Assembly (NCBI RefSeq): GCF_963677125.1
Contig: NZ_OY781882.1
Coordinates: forward strand, 5,974,501 to 6,038,500
DNA from: an uncultured Desulfobacter sp.
GTDB lineage: Bacteria > Desulfobacterota > Desulfobacteria > Desulfobacterales > Desulfobacteraceae
DNA: 64,000 nt
Reading direction: 5' to 3'
Positions 8,080-16,593 of the stretch are shown piece after piece. The number at the start of each line of letters is the position of its first letter. The stretch's first letter is position 1. The translations under genes and the position numbers were made by a program. A model generated the notes under the pieces. The model searched no databases. It was not told the DNA's origin and saw only the letters and a program-made list of their open reading frames with translations.

Positions 8080-8736
8080 TTATGCCATAGCCAGCACTTC
8101 CGCGACTAATTTTTCAATTCCCTTTGCGATGTCTTTAATGTTAGGCCCAAGCATGTATGCCGGCGTTGTTACAATTTTTTTGCCTTTGTCAGTATGTATC
8201 TGATCAACGGCACATGATATGTGTTTACCGCCCATTTGCTCAATGGCGTCTGCGGTACCCTGATCATTTCCTATGGTGACTTCCGGCTGTTTGTCTGCAA
8301 GGGCCTTTGTTAATGTTGCAGGCGCAATACAAAGGGCACCGACAGGTTTGTTCGCATTAATGACTTCGGTTATGATTCTTTGGACCTCCGGATGAACCTG
8401 AGCCTGGGGGCCGTTAATTGCAAAATCACTTAAATTCTTGGCTGCACCAAACCCGCCCGGTATGATGAGCGCATCCATATCACTTGCTTGAACATCTTTA
8501 AGATCCTTGATGTCTCCACGGGCAATCCGGGCAGATTCTACCAGAACATTTCTTTTTTCAGACGCTTCTGACCCTGCTAAATGATCAATGACGTGATATT
8601 GTTCCATGTTCGGTGCCATGCAGATAATCTGTGCACCGGCTTGGTCCAAATACAGCATGGTCAAGACGGCTTCATGAATTTCAGAACCATCATATACGCC
8701 ACATCCTGCCAATAATACGCCTACTTTTTTACCCAT
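8080..8736 (-). CDS. elbB: ElbB / ES1 family glyoxalase-like protein
   Basis: 218 aa, class I glutamine amidotransferase-like fold of the DJ-1/PfpI superfamily. Hallmarks are GVLLAGCGVYDGSEIHEA at the N-terminus, PGGFGAAKNLSDFA, and the nucleophile elbow with cysteine in GALCIAPATL. E. coli ElbB has been linked to isoprenoid synthesis and has weak glyoxalase activity; the physiological role is open. GGAGGG precedes the ATG. It lies 61 bp upstream of pepN on the same strand and the two may be co-transcribed. Confidence 0.93.
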   Translation of the reverse strand: MGKKVGVLLAGCGVYDGSEIHEAVLTMLYLDQAGAQIICMAPNMEQYHVIDHLAGSEASEKRNVLVESARIARGDIKDLKDVQASDMDALIIPGGFGAAKNLSDFAINGPQAQVHPEVQRIITEVINANKPVGALCIAPATLTKALADKQPEVTIGNDQGTADAIEQMGGKHISCAVDQIHTDKGKKIVTTPAYMLGPNIKDIAKGIEKLVAEVLAMA

Positions 8737-9136
8737 AGTATACCCTCCAACTTAAATGTTTCAAATGTTCGTTTTTGATTAATTCTGCTGAAAAATTATG
8801 TGTTCACCGAATAGAACAGATGTGAACAAGCAATTATGTGGTTGTTTTTTTATTAAAAATAGCCGAAAACATCGTATCTATTTTCCCCTATCAGAAAGAA
8901 ATTCAGTTGACAAGCAATTTATGAAGCGATAGAGAATTTTTCTATCGGTATAAGATACTGACAGTCGGTTTTTTCAGTAAAAGAGTTAGATTGACATCAA
9001 CAATATGATTAATTACCATTGCAACAGTTTCAGGATTCATTGTCTGGCAGCATTCAATTAATTCACATTCAATTTGGCCGGGACCTAAAATGACTGAGTC
9101 CGGTTTGGCAAAAAAATGAAAGGCAACACAAAATAA
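8737..9136. other. Divergent intergenic region elbB/ugd
   Basis: 400 bp with no coding frame. It holds a small perfect hairpin, GATAGA-GAATTTT-TCTATC (8928-8946), preceded by TTGACA at 8908. A regulatory role is possible but I see no known motif. Confidence 0.45.
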
Positions 9137-10471
9137 ATGAAATTAACGATTATCGGAACCGGATACGTAGGTCTGGTCACGGGTGCCTGTTTTTCTGAAA
9201 TGGGAAGTCATGTGACTTGTGTGGACATAGACCAGGAAAAAATAGATAATTTGAAAAAAGGGATACTTCCCATTTATGAACCGGGGCTTGAGTCCATAGT
9301 CCTTAGCAATCATAAGGAAGGTACCCTTGAATTTACCACCAGTCTGGCCCAGGCTGCAAAGGACTGTAATGTTTTTTTTATTGCTGTGGGGACCCCGCCC
9401 GGGGAGGACGGCTCTGCTGATCTGAAGTATGTGCTGGAAGTGGCCCGGCAGATCGGGTCTGTCATTGATGGTTACGCCGTGATTGTGGATAAATCCACGG
9501 TGCCCGTGGGCACCGCAGACAAGGTGCGGGCGGAGGTGAGCAAAGCGCTTGCGGCCCGGGGGGCAAGTATTGAATTTGATGTGGTCTCAAATCCCGAATT
9601 TCTTAAAGAAGGTGCGGCGGTTAATGATTTTCTGAAGCCGGACCGGATTATTGTGGGCGCGGATTCTGCCCAGGCTGCGAAGCTGATGCGCAGGTTGTAT
9701 GCGCCTTTTTCAAGAAATCGGGATAAAATGTTGTTCATGAATGTCAAAGATGCTGAAATGACAAAATATGCGGCCAACTCCATGTTGGCCACAAAGATTT
9801 CTTTCATGAATGAGATCTCTAATCTGTGCGAACGCTTGGGTGTGGATGTAGAGAATGTGCGCAAGGGAATCGGTTCGGATTCACGCATTGGGTATTCATT
9901 TATTTACCCTGGGTGCGGATACGGCGGTTCGTGTTTTCCCAAAGATGTCAAGGCGCTTGTAAAAACCGGTCGGGATGCGGGGTTTTCACCTACTTTACTG
10001 GAGGCGGTGGAAGAGAGAAACAACCGCCAAAAACAGGTTCTTGGAGATAAAGTAATCAATAGATTCGGCCGGGATTTAACCGGCCGGGTGTTCGGTATCT
10101 GGGGGCTGGCTTTTAAACCCGGCACAGATGATATGCGTGAAGCGTCTTCCCGTGTGTTGATTAACACCCTTGTGGGAGCAGGGGCCCGGGTGACTGTCTA
10201 TGACCCTGTAGCTATGGCGCAGGCCAAAAAGGAGATTCCGGTAAATGAGCAGGAAAAGATTCGTTTTGCCCAAGACCAATATTCTGCCCTGGACGGCACC
10301 GATGCCTGTATTTTGGTCACCGAATGGAAGGCCTTCAGACAACCGGATTTTAAGAAGATGGCATCCCTTATGAAAAAACAGGTCATTTTTGACGGTCGAA
10401 ACCAGTATGATCCTGACGAAATCAAAGAAGCCGGGTTTGAGTATCACGGTATTGGACGGGAACTGGAATAG
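9137..10471 (+). CDS. ugd: UDP-glucose 6-dehydrogenase
   Basis: 444 aa, full length for the UDP-glucose/GDP-mannose dehydrogenase family. The N-terminal Rossmann motif is GTGYVGLVTGACFSEMG; the catalytic cysteine lies in GYGGSCFPKDVKAL, and the C-terminal domain carries GLAFKPGTDDMREA. It oxidises UDP-glucose twice with NAD to UDP-glucuronate, the substrate of the epimerase at 4359-5363. There is no strong Shine-Dalgarno; the ATG is chosen because the Rossmann strand begins right after it. Probably feeds capsule or lipopolysaccharide sugars. Confidence 0.95.
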   Translation: MKLTIIGTGYVGLVTGACFSEMGSHVTCVDIDQEKIDNLKKGILPIYEPGLESIVLSNHKEGTLEFTTSLAQAAKDCNVFFIAVGTPPGEDGSADLKYVLEVARQIGSVIDGYAVIVDKSTVPVGTADKVRAEVSKALAARGASIEFDVVSNPEFLKEGAAVNDFLKPDRIIVGADSAQAAKLMRRLYAPFSRNRDKMLFMNVKDAEMTKYAANSMLATKISFMNEISNLCERLGVDVENVRKGIGSDSRIGYSFIYPGCGYGGSCFPKDVKALVKTGRDAGFSPTLLEAVEERNNRQKQVLGDKVINRFGRDLTGRVFGIWGLAFKPGTDDMREASSRVLINTLVGAGARVTVYDPVAMAQAKKEIPVNEQEKIRFAQDQYSALDGTDACILVTEWKAFRQPDFKKMASLMKKQVIFDGRNQYDPDEIKEAGFEYHGIGRELE

Positions 10472-10584
10472 TCTTTTTTTTCTTTTAATGGCCGCATGTT
10501 AAAATGATTTGAAATTTCTGATTGTTTTATGATAATGTAGTAATATCATTGTCTTATAAGTATTCTTATCAAAAGGAGGCATTC

Positions 10585-11496
10585 ATGCGATTGGTTACCC
10601 GATCCGACTTTGATGGCCTTGGCTGTGCGGCCATTCTCAAAGAAGAAGGGGTTGTTGATGACATTAAGTTTGTCCACCCCAAGGATATTCAGGATGGTAG
10701 AATTGAAATAACTTGCGACGATATTTTGGCGAACATTCCTTTTGTTCCCGATTGCGGGCTTTGGTTCGATCACCACTCCAGCGAACAGGAACGTAAGGCA
10801 TTCGGTGATTTTAAAGGGCACAGTGATCCTTCTGTGCCAAGTGCTGCCCGGGTTATTTACGAATATTATGGTGGTTTGGCTCATTTTAATAACGCACACC
10901 TTGATGATCTGATCCGTGCCGTTGATAAAGCAGATGCTGCCCAGTTTACAAAAGAAGAGATTCTCAATCCCGAAGGCTGGGTCCTTTTGTCTTTTATCAT
11001 GGATCCCCGTACCGGCCTTGGACGTTACAAAGATTACCGCATCAGCAATTATGCCTTGATGATGGACATGATTGATTACTGCCGAAACATGACCGACAAG
11101 GAGATTCTGGAGATTCCCGATATCCGGGAACGCATCGTACGTTACTTTGAACAGGATAAATTATTCCGCCGGATGCTCCTTGACAACAGCCGCATGGAGG
11201 GAAATGTCGTTGTTCTTAACCTACGAAACCAGGATGAAATTTACACCGGCAACCGGTTTTTGATATACAGCCTGTTTCCCGATGCGAACATCTCCTTGCA
11301 GATTATGTGGGGTTTCCAGCGCCAAAATATCGTAATCACGTGCGGTTACAGTATTATCAACAAGACTGCCAAAGCCGATGTGGGATCTTTGATGCTTAAG
11401 TATGGCGGCGGCGGGCACAAACGCGTGGGAACCTGCCAGGTTCCCATCGATAAAGCAGACGATATTATTAAGGAAATTCTTTCAGCGCTCAATTAA
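10585..11496 (+). CDS. DHH-family phosphoesterase
   Basis: 303 aa from the ATG at 10585, which has AGGAGG 5 bp upstream; the frame is open 63 bp further but without a ribosome site. The metal-binding motifs of the DHH family are visible: RSDFDGLGCA (DxDG), the DHH of WFDHHSS, and the C-terminal DHHA1-type glycine motif GGGGHKRVGTC. Relatives are exopolyphosphatase-like, nanoRNase or cyclic-dinucleotide phosphodiesterases; the substrate cannot be told from the sequence. It stands alone between ugd and the convergent epmB gene. Confidence 0.85.
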   Translation: MRLVTRSDFDGLGCAAILKEEGVVDDIKFVHPKDIQDGRIEITCDDILANIPFVPDCGLWFDHHSSEQERKAFGDFKGHSDPSVPSAARVIYEYYGGLAHFNNAHLDDLIRAVDKADAAQFTKEEILNPEGWVLLSFIMDPRTGLGRYKDYRISNYALMMDMIDYCRNMTDKEILEIPDIRERIVRYFEQDKLFRRMLLDNSRMEGNVVVLNLRNQDEIYTGNRFLIYSLFPDANISLQIMWGFQRQNIVITCGYSIINKTAKADVGSLMLKYGGGGHKRVGTCQVPIDKADDIIKEILSALN

Positions 11497-11546
11497 GGAA
11501 ACAGGATCTGTTTTATAGGTAAAATTCCCAGGTTTTCGTTTTTAAA

Positions 11547-12548
11547 CTACATTAAGACAGACTTGCCTGGTTCACCTGGTATTTCTCTGACATAGCGCGG
11601 GACTGCATATCCCGGCAATCGTGTCCTCAGTTTTGTTATCAGGTCACATCCTTTTTTTGTGGATACTTCAAAATGCGTCGCGCCTGCAACCCGGTCAAGC
11701 TGGTGGAGATAATATGGTATGACCCCTAAATCGATAAGGCGTTCGAAAAGTTCTGCCAGGATAGACGGCGTGTCATTTATCTGTCGTAACAGTACGGTTT
11801 GACTCAATAAAACTCCCCCGGAGTCAATTAAATTTTCTATTGAACGGCACACATCCGAATCAAGTTCATTGGGGTGATTTACGTGTAAAACAATAATTAT
11901 TTTAGCTGTCTTGCGGCCAGTGCGTTTATTGTTACCAAGAAAGCGAATCAGATTTTCAGTCATCCGCTGGGGAATAATGACCGGCATCCTGGTGTGAATT
12001 CTTATTCTTGTTATACTTGGGATTTGGTCAAGGTGGAGAATTAGATCTTCAAGCTGCCTGTCGCCTAACATCAGCGGGTCTCCGCCGCTGAGGATTGCTT
12101 CGTGGATTGTGGGATCTTTTTCAAATCGAGCGGCAATCGTTTTCGGATTGATAAAAAAACCGCCTGAAATAGTTGTATCCTCTACTTCTGGAAGGTGCAT
12201 ATGCCGCCTGAAGCAGAAACGGCAGTGGGTGCTACACCTCTTGCCCGTTACGATAAGAGAGCGGCCGTGGTATTTTGATAAGGTGCCTTCAGGGCTTAAG
12301 TGCCCATTCTCACCAACAGGGTCAGTTGTAAACCCCGGACTTTTGATTGATTCTTCCTTTCTGGGAAGGACTTGAAGTAAAAGCGGGTCCAGGGGGGATT
12401 TCGGCCTGATGCGTCGTAAAAACGGTTCAGGTACAAGCATTGGAAAATGCGGGTTTAAATCCACGTTTTCGTCTGAAATTCCTAATCGTCTGCATAGTTC
12501 AGCAGGGTCTCGCACAGCCTCGGCAAAAATTTTTTTCCACAGGGGCAA
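11547..12548 (-). CDS. epmB: EF-P (R)-beta-lysine biosynthesis lysine 2,3-aminomutase
   Basis: 333 aa, radical SAM enzyme of the KamA family. The cluster-binding motif CSTHCRFCFRRH is present, and the N-terminal region (RDPAELCRRLGI, then DPLLLQVLP and PGFTTDPVGE) matches EpmB rather than catabolic lysine aminomutases. EpmB converts alpha- to beta-lysine for EpmA, which attaches it to a lysine of elongation factor P. Neither epmA nor efp is in the window. The start is TTG 12548 with AAGGA 6 bp before it. Confidence 0.88.
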   Translation of the reverse strand: MPLWKKIFAEAVRDPAELCRRLGISDENVDLNPHFPMLVPEPFLRRIRPKSPLDPLLLQVLPRKEESIKSPGFTTDPVGENGHLSPEGTLSKYHGRSLIVTGKRCSTHCRFCFRRHMHLPEVEDTTISGGFFINPKTIAARFEKDPTIHEAILSGGDPLMLGDRQLEDLILHLDQIPSITRIRIHTRMPVIIPQRMTENLIRFLGNNKRTGRKTAKIIIVLHVNHPNELDSDVCRSIENLIDSGGVLLSQTVLLRQINDTPSILAELFERLIDLGVIPYYLHQLDRVAGATHFEVSTKKGCDLITKLRTRLPGYAVPRYVREIPGEPGKSVLM

Positions 12549-12560
12549 ACGGTTTTCCTT

Positions 12561-12649
12561 TTAAAAGCAACTCTATGTAAGCCACAGCAATGTTTCAATA
12601 TTCGTTGTGGGCCGAACCACGGTCAAAGACCAAAGACGGTCCGTGACCG
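12561..12649 (+). repeat. Two-hairpin intergenic element (family A), single copy
   Basis: 89 bp, nearly identical in its second half to unit 2 of the tandem array at 3173-3261, including GTTGTGGGCCGAACCACGG and the GGTC-AAA-GACC hairpin. The closing arm differs (CGGTCCGT for CGGCCCAT) but still pairs fully with GTGGGCCG through G-U pairs. It lies between epmB and tRNA-Ser. Confidence 0.85.
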
Positions 12650-12665
12650 TTTTATATAAAAATAC

Positions 12666-12690
12666 AAAAAGCCACTGTGATTACAGCAGC
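12666..12690 (-). terminator. Terminator downstream of tRNA-Ser
   Basis: On the minus strand GCTGCTGT-AATC-ACAGTGGC forms an 8-bp stem (two G-U pairs) followed by TTTTT. It begins 11 bp after the CCA end of the tRNA. Confidence 0.7.
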
Positions 12691-12700
12691 TCTTTTTAAA

Positions 12701-12792
12701 TGGCGGAGAGGCGGGGATTCGAACCCCGGGTACCCGGTTAGGATACACACGCTTTCCAGGCGTGCACCTTCAGCCAACTCGGTCACCTCTCC
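12701..12792 (-). tRNA. tRNA-Ser(GGA)
   Basis: 92 nt including an encoded CCA. The acceptor stem pairs GGAGAGG (12792-12786) with CCTCTCC (12711-12705), with discriminator G73 as in serine tRNAs. The anticodon arm is CACGC-CTGGAAA-GCGTG, giving anticodon GGA, which reads UCC and UCU. The T arm contains GGTTCGAATCC and a long class II variable arm precedes it. Everything needed for a functional molecule is present. Confidence 0.97.
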
Positions 12793-12830
12793 GAAAGACC
12801 CAAGCAAAATAGTATCTTTTAGTCAGCATG

Positions 12831-13556
12831 TCAAGGGCAAATATGTTCTGGCAACATGTTCATATTAGCGATGCTGTCGACAGACAGGTAAATGGGCGGC
12901 AGAATACGTCTTTGGGGGGTTATATCTTTGCGTCCTGAAAAAATGATACGCTTGGGTGCTTTTTTTTGTCCGGTATGGATATAGCGAATCCATTCTGGAT
13001 AGATCGATGTTGCCTGCACAGCCTGTTCGATATCCGGCAGACGTTCGGATGGAAAAATTATCATAAATCGGCCCTTGTGCCTGAGCAGGGTTTCTGCCTT
13101 TTCGGCAAGAATTTTAAGATCCATGGTAATCTCATGGCGGGCAATGGCTTTTTGAAGATCCGGATTTAATCTTCCGGTATTCCTTTTTTTATAGGGCGGG
13201 TTTGACAGGATCAGATCAAACGGTTTGTTTGAGGGTTTAAGATGAATATGCTTAATATCCTCATTAATAATAGACACCGTTTGTTCCAGTTTGTTGTTGA
13301 TGATGTTTTTCTGTGCAATTTCAGCAAGGTTGGTTTGAATTTCAACGCCGGTAATACAGGTTTGAGGAAAGCAATATCCTAGGATAACAGAAATAATACC
13401 GCAGCCGCATCCTACGTCAAGGATACGATCTCTACAGCTAAAGAGGCTGACCTGGTTGCACAGCACAAAGGGGTCCATGCTGTAGCGGTAGCCCTTTTGG
13501 GGTTGCAAAAGAGATAATTTGCCCCCAAAAAGATGATCAGTAGTGTATTTCTCCAA
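12831..13556 (-). CDS. trmN6: tRNA1(Val) A37 N6-methyltransferase (TrmN6-like)
   Basis: 241 aa, class I SAM-dependent methyltransferase. The SAM site is ILDVGCGCGIISVILG and the catalytic motif for exocyclic amines is SNPPYKKRNTGRLNP (NPPY). The N-terminal YTTDHLFGGKLSLLQPQKGYR matches the YfiC/TrmN6 group, which methylates A37 of tRNA-Val. The likely start is TTG 13556 inside the last codons of the DUF721 gene, giving a 20-bp overlap and probable translational coupling. Exact tRNA substrate is inferred. Confidence 0.82.
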   Translation of the reverse strand: MEKYTTDHLFGGKLSLLQPQKGYRYSMDPFVLCNQVSLFSCRDRILDVGCGCGIISVILGYCFPQTCITGVEIQTNLAEIAQKNIINNKLEQTVSIINEDIKHIHLKPSNKPFDLILSNPPYKKRNTGRLNPDLQKAIARHEITMDLKILAEKAETLLRHKGRFMIIFPSERLPDIEQAVQATSIYPEWIRYIHTGQKKAPKRIIFSGRKDITPQRRILPPIYLSVDSIANMNMLPEHICP

Positions 13557-13860
13557 TTTTAAACCGTAGGTGTGTAATTAAGGGAGTGTTCAGTTTCGCA
13601 TTCAGGTTGGCAACCATCTCTTTTTCAAGGAATTTAAGTTGGTGTATCCATGCCGAACTTGATACCGTTACCTGCAGAAGACCGTTTTTAAATGCGCAGG
13701 GTTTGGCGTTCTGGGCAATGGAGCTTCCTAACGCCGAATCCCATATGTCCCATATCTGAGAGATTTGTGTCTCCTGTGGGGGGCTGTATTTTGGCAATGC
13801 CTTTGCCAGTATGTCACTGATATGAGTCAAGTGACTTGTATCTGTTTTTTTGGGAGTCAT
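13537..13860 (-). CDS. DUF721 (DciA-like) protein
   Basis: 107 aa. The DUF721 domain spans most of it: IWDIWDSALGSSIAQNAKPC, then NGLLQVTVSSSAWIHQLKFL, where the W..Q/L pattern after a short beta strand is typical. DciA proteins load the replicative helicase in bacteria lacking DnaC/DnaI, but many short DUF721 proteins are uncharacterised. This one lacks any extra domain. It overlaps trmN6 by 20 bp, so the two form a unit. Helicase loading here is only a possibility. Confidence 0.75.
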   Translation of the reverse strand: MTPKKTDTSHLTHISDILAKALPKYSPPQETQISQIWDIWDSALGSSIAQNAKPCAFKNGLLQVTVSSSAWIHQLKFLEKEMVANLNAKLNTPLITHLRFKIGEIHY

Positions 13861-13994
13861 GTTCCATTTCCAATTGATATTTTAAGATTCGATAATGTCA
13901 TAACATAATATCATGAAGATAGGAAATCCGGGGAAGGCCCAAACCTATTGTGGAGGTTTCTAATATCTTTTGTTGCAGGAGGGTGGCAACTAAA

Positions 13995-14085
13995 CACCCA
14001 CGGGCTGACCTGACCTATCAGCCGTTAGGCCCAGCTCACAACGAAGATTGAAAGATCTGTGTAGGTTACACAGACTTTCTTATAA
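13995..14085 (-). repeat. Two-hairpin intergenic element (family A), inverted copy
   Basis: 91 bp, read on the minus strand. The first hairpin has a clean CTGTGT/ACACAG inner stem inside GAAAG/CTTTC, with a sequence different from the other copies but the same shape. The second stem, GTGAGCTG with CAGCCCGT, has one mismatch. It lies between the divergent DUF721 and hflK genes. Confidence 0.82.
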
Positions 14086-14211
14086 AAATATTGCCTTTTA
14101 GCCTTGATTCTTATAATTAGAGTGATATTTTGCCTATAAAAAATATTCAAGCGCACAGATGGATACAATGATTATTATCAAACTAGTCGTTCATTAACAG
14201 GATGTAATTTT

Positions 14212-15288
14212 ATGAATTGGGATTGGGAAAAGCTTCGAGAAAATCAGAAAAAATATGAACAAAAACAAGGTGGCGGAGGGCCTGGAATGCCTACACCGCC
14301 TCAGATGGATGACCTGCTAAACAAATTTAAAGGGTTTAAGTTTTCCGGTATCATCTTTGTTGGACTCATTATCCTTGCTTTGCTGATTGGCGTTTCCACC
14401 GTGTTTACCATTGGTCGAAGTGAAGTCGGGGTGATTCAGCGTTTCGGAAAGTATGATCGTCTGGCTCAGCCCGGTCTGAATTTCAAGATGCCGGCAGGTA
14501 TAGAAAAAGTAACCAAGGTGAATGTCAGGCAGGTTGAAACAGAAGAGTTTGGTTTTAAAACATACAATGGCGCCGGATCATCTCGTTTGTCTGCGGAATC
14601 TTCCAGACAAGAGGCTTCTTTAATGCTTACCGGCGATCTTAATGTTGCCGTTGTTCCCTGGATTGTCCAGTATCGTCGATCTGATCCAAGGGCTTATCTT
14701 TTTAATGTAAAGGATGTCAGGTCTCTGTTAAGGCATATGTCCGAAGCAACCATGAGAATTGTTGTGGGAGACAGGAGTATTAATGAAGTTATTTCAAGTC
14801 GTGCGGAAATTGCCAGTGCAGCCAAGGAAATGCTTCAAAAGGAAATGGATAATGCACAGGCTGGTATCAGTATCGTTAATATTGAGATGAAAAAGACAAA
14901 TGTGCCGGAACCGGTACAAGCCTCTTTTAATGAGGTAAACCAGGCCATTCAGAAGAAAGAACAGACCATATATAAGGCCCGGGAAGAGTATAACAAGGCG
15001 ATTCCCCTGGCCCGGGGCGAAGCAAAACGTGTGATCAAGGACGCTGAGGGGTATGCCATTGACCGGGTTAATCGTGCCCAGGGTGATGCTGCTAAATTCA
15101 AGGCTATTTATGATGAATATGTCCAGGCAAAGGATGTTACCCGCAAACGAATGTATTTAGAATCCATGCTTGAGGTTCTGCCCAAACTGGAAAATAAATA
15201 TATTATCGATTCAGATCAGAAGAATTTGCTGCCGTTTGTTAATATGGGATCTAAATTATCAGATCAAACCCTTCAGAAAGGTGAATAG
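14212..15288 (+). CDS. hflK: HflK, SPFH regulator of FtsH
   Basis: 358 aa. A Gly/Pro-rich cytoplasmic N-terminus (QGGGGPGMPTPPQ) is followed by a transmembrane helix (about residues 43-63), the SPFH/band-7 domain (EVGVIQRFGKYDRLAQPGLN) and a long C-terminal helix rich in Ala, Lys and Glu. HflK and HflC form a large periplasmic-side cage around the FtsH protease and modulate its access to membrane substrates. E. coli HflK is about 60 residues longer at the ends. It is 2 bp upstream of hflC, so the pair is surely co-expressed. Confidence 0.95.
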   Translation: MNWDWEKLRENQKKYEQKQGGGGPGMPTPPQMDDLLNKFKGFKFSGIIFVGLIILALLIGVSTVFTIGRSEVGVIQRFGKYDRLAQPGLNFKMPAGIEKVTKVNVRQVETEEFGFKTYNGAGSSRLSAESSRQEASLMLTGDLNVAVVPWIVQYRRSDPRAYLFNVKDVRSLLRHMSEATMRIVVGDRSINEVISSRAEIASAAKEMLQKEMDNAQAGISIVNIEMKKTNVPEPVQASFNEVNQAIQKKEQTIYKAREEYNKAIPLARGEAKRVIKDAEGYAIDRVNRAQGDAAKFKAIYDEYVQAKDVTRKRMYLESMLEVLPKLENKYIIDSDQKNLLPFVNMGSKLSDQTLQKGE

Positions 15289-15290
15289 AT

Positions 15291-16274
15291 ATGGAAGATA
15301 CAAATAAAGATATGGGAAGGGTGGGTTTTGTTTTGCTGGCAATTGCAGTCGTTGCAGCGCTGGTTTTGTATAATTCTGCTTATGTAATAGATGAAACTGA
15401 ACAGGTAGTTATTACGCAGTTCGGGCGTATTGTTGGTGATGCGAAAACAACACCGGGGTTGAAGTTTAAAATTCCATTTATCCAGAAGGTGAATTATTTC
15501 CCCAAAATTTTACTGGAGTGGGACGGGGATCCAGGACAGATTCCTACAAAAGACAAAACATATATCTGGGTGGATACCTTTGCCCGGTGGCGGATCAGCG
15601 ACCCTATTGTCTATTTTCAGACGGTAAAAGATGAATTTTCTGCGCTGAAGCGACTGGATGATATTATTGATCCGGCCATGCGTGATTTGATTTCCGCATA
15701 CCCACTTGTGGAAAGTGTACGGAACACAGATCGCCCCATGGATACGTTTGATGCCATTCAAGGGTTGGAAGCCAAGGAAGGTGAGGACTCCCCAAAACGC
15801 AAAGTTCGCTACCGTGTGGATTTGGGTCGGGCTGAAATTGCCCGTCAGATAGAAAAACAGGCTGGAGAGAAGTTAGCCGATTTCGGGATCCAGGTGGAAG
15901 ATGTTAAGATTAAGAGAATTAATTATATCGACAGTGTGCGCAGTTCTGTGTATGACCGGATGATTGCCGAAAGAAATCAAATTGCGGAAAAATTCAGGGC
16001 AGAGGGTCAAGGTGAAGCCAGTAATATCAGAGGTGAGAAAGAAAGGGAGTTGCAGGTAATAAAGTCCCAAGCGTATAAGCAGGCCCAAGAGATAAAGGGT
16101 AAGGCCGATGCCCAGGCAACACGAATCTATGCTGCCGCTTACGGACAGGATCCTGAATTCTATGCGTTTGTAAAGACCATGGATCTATATCAAAAAACGC
16201 TTGAAACGGATAGCACCGTGATCTTGTCAACAGATTCCGAGTTGATGAAGTATTTTAAGAAAAGTTCAGATTAA
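15291..16274 (+). CDS. hflC: HflC, SPFH regulator of FtsH
   Basis: 327 aa. A transmembrane helix (about residues 10-27, VGFVLLAIAVVAALVLYNSA) precedes the band-7 domain (ETEQVVITQFGRIVGDAKTT, PGLKFKIPFIQKV) and the helical C-terminal part with the typical EGQGEASNIRGEKERELQ stretch. It partners HflK in controlling FtsH. Length is near the 334 aa of E. coli HflC. ftsH is not in this window. Confidence 0.96.
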   Translation: MEDTNKDMGRVGFVLLAIAVVAALVLYNSAYVIDETEQVVITQFGRIVGDAKTTPGLKFKIPFIQKVNYFPKILLEWDGDPGQIPTKDKTYIWVDTFARWRISDPIVYFQTVKDEFSALKRLDDIIDPAMRDLISAYPLVESVRNTDRPMDTFDAIQGLEAKEGEDSPKRKVRYRVDLGRAEIARQIEKQAGEKLADFGIQVEDVKIKRINYIDSVRSSVYDRMIAERNQIAEKFRAEGQGEASNIRGEKERELQVIKSQAYKQAQEIKGKADAQATRIYAAAYGQDPEFYAFVKTMDLYQKTLETDSTVILSTDSELMKYFKKSSD

Positions 16275-16305
16275 ACGATGTGTTGGATTTGAATATGTGG
16301 GATAT

Positions 16306-16339
16306 GAGTATTGAGCTGAGTTGAAGCAACTCAATACTC
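16306..16339. terminator. Stem-loop between convergent hflC and the bS22-like gene
   Basis: GAGTATT (16306-16312) pairs with AATACTC (16333-16339), and GAGTTG-AAG-CAACTC forms the tip, with a 5-base bulge between. No T-run follows on the plus strand, so it is a weak candidate for intrinsic termination. Confidence 0.45.
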
Positions 16340-16385
16340 CCCACGGGCTTGGGAAAGAAAAGGGTGAGTCCTGTTTCTTTAGAAC

Positions 16386-16481
16386 CTATTTTTTCTTTCT
16401 TTGATGCCTGGTTTTGGCAAGGAGCTTTCTATGTTTATGCTTGCGCATTTTTTTTCGTCTCTTTTTTATAACGCTGCCCAA
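16386..16481 (-). CDS. bS22-like / AURKAIP1-COX24 domain mini-protein
   Basis: 31 aa, read on the minus strand from TTG 16481 to TAG 16386-16388. It begins LGSVIKKRRKKMRKHKH and continues RKLLAKTRHQRKKK. This matches the very basic AURKAIP1/COX24-type protein known as bS22 in the small ribosomal subunit of actinobacteria (start MGSVIKKRRKRM). An exact anti-Shine-Dalgarno match, AAGGAGGTGA, lies upstream with good spacing to the TTG. An in-frame GTG three codons earlier lies within that site and is less likely. Role as a ribosomal protein here is inferred. It is too short for ordinary gene finders. Confidence 0.85.
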   Translation of the reverse strand: MGSVIKKRRKKMRKHKHRKLLAKTRHQRKKK

Positions 16482-16593
16482 AAAAATCACCTCCTTTTAA
16501 ATCAGTAAACTGTCATTTGATTTGCTAAATTTTGACTATAGCATAGTTTTGAATCAAGTGTCCATTATTTTGTTGTATGGAGCAGGCGTTTAG

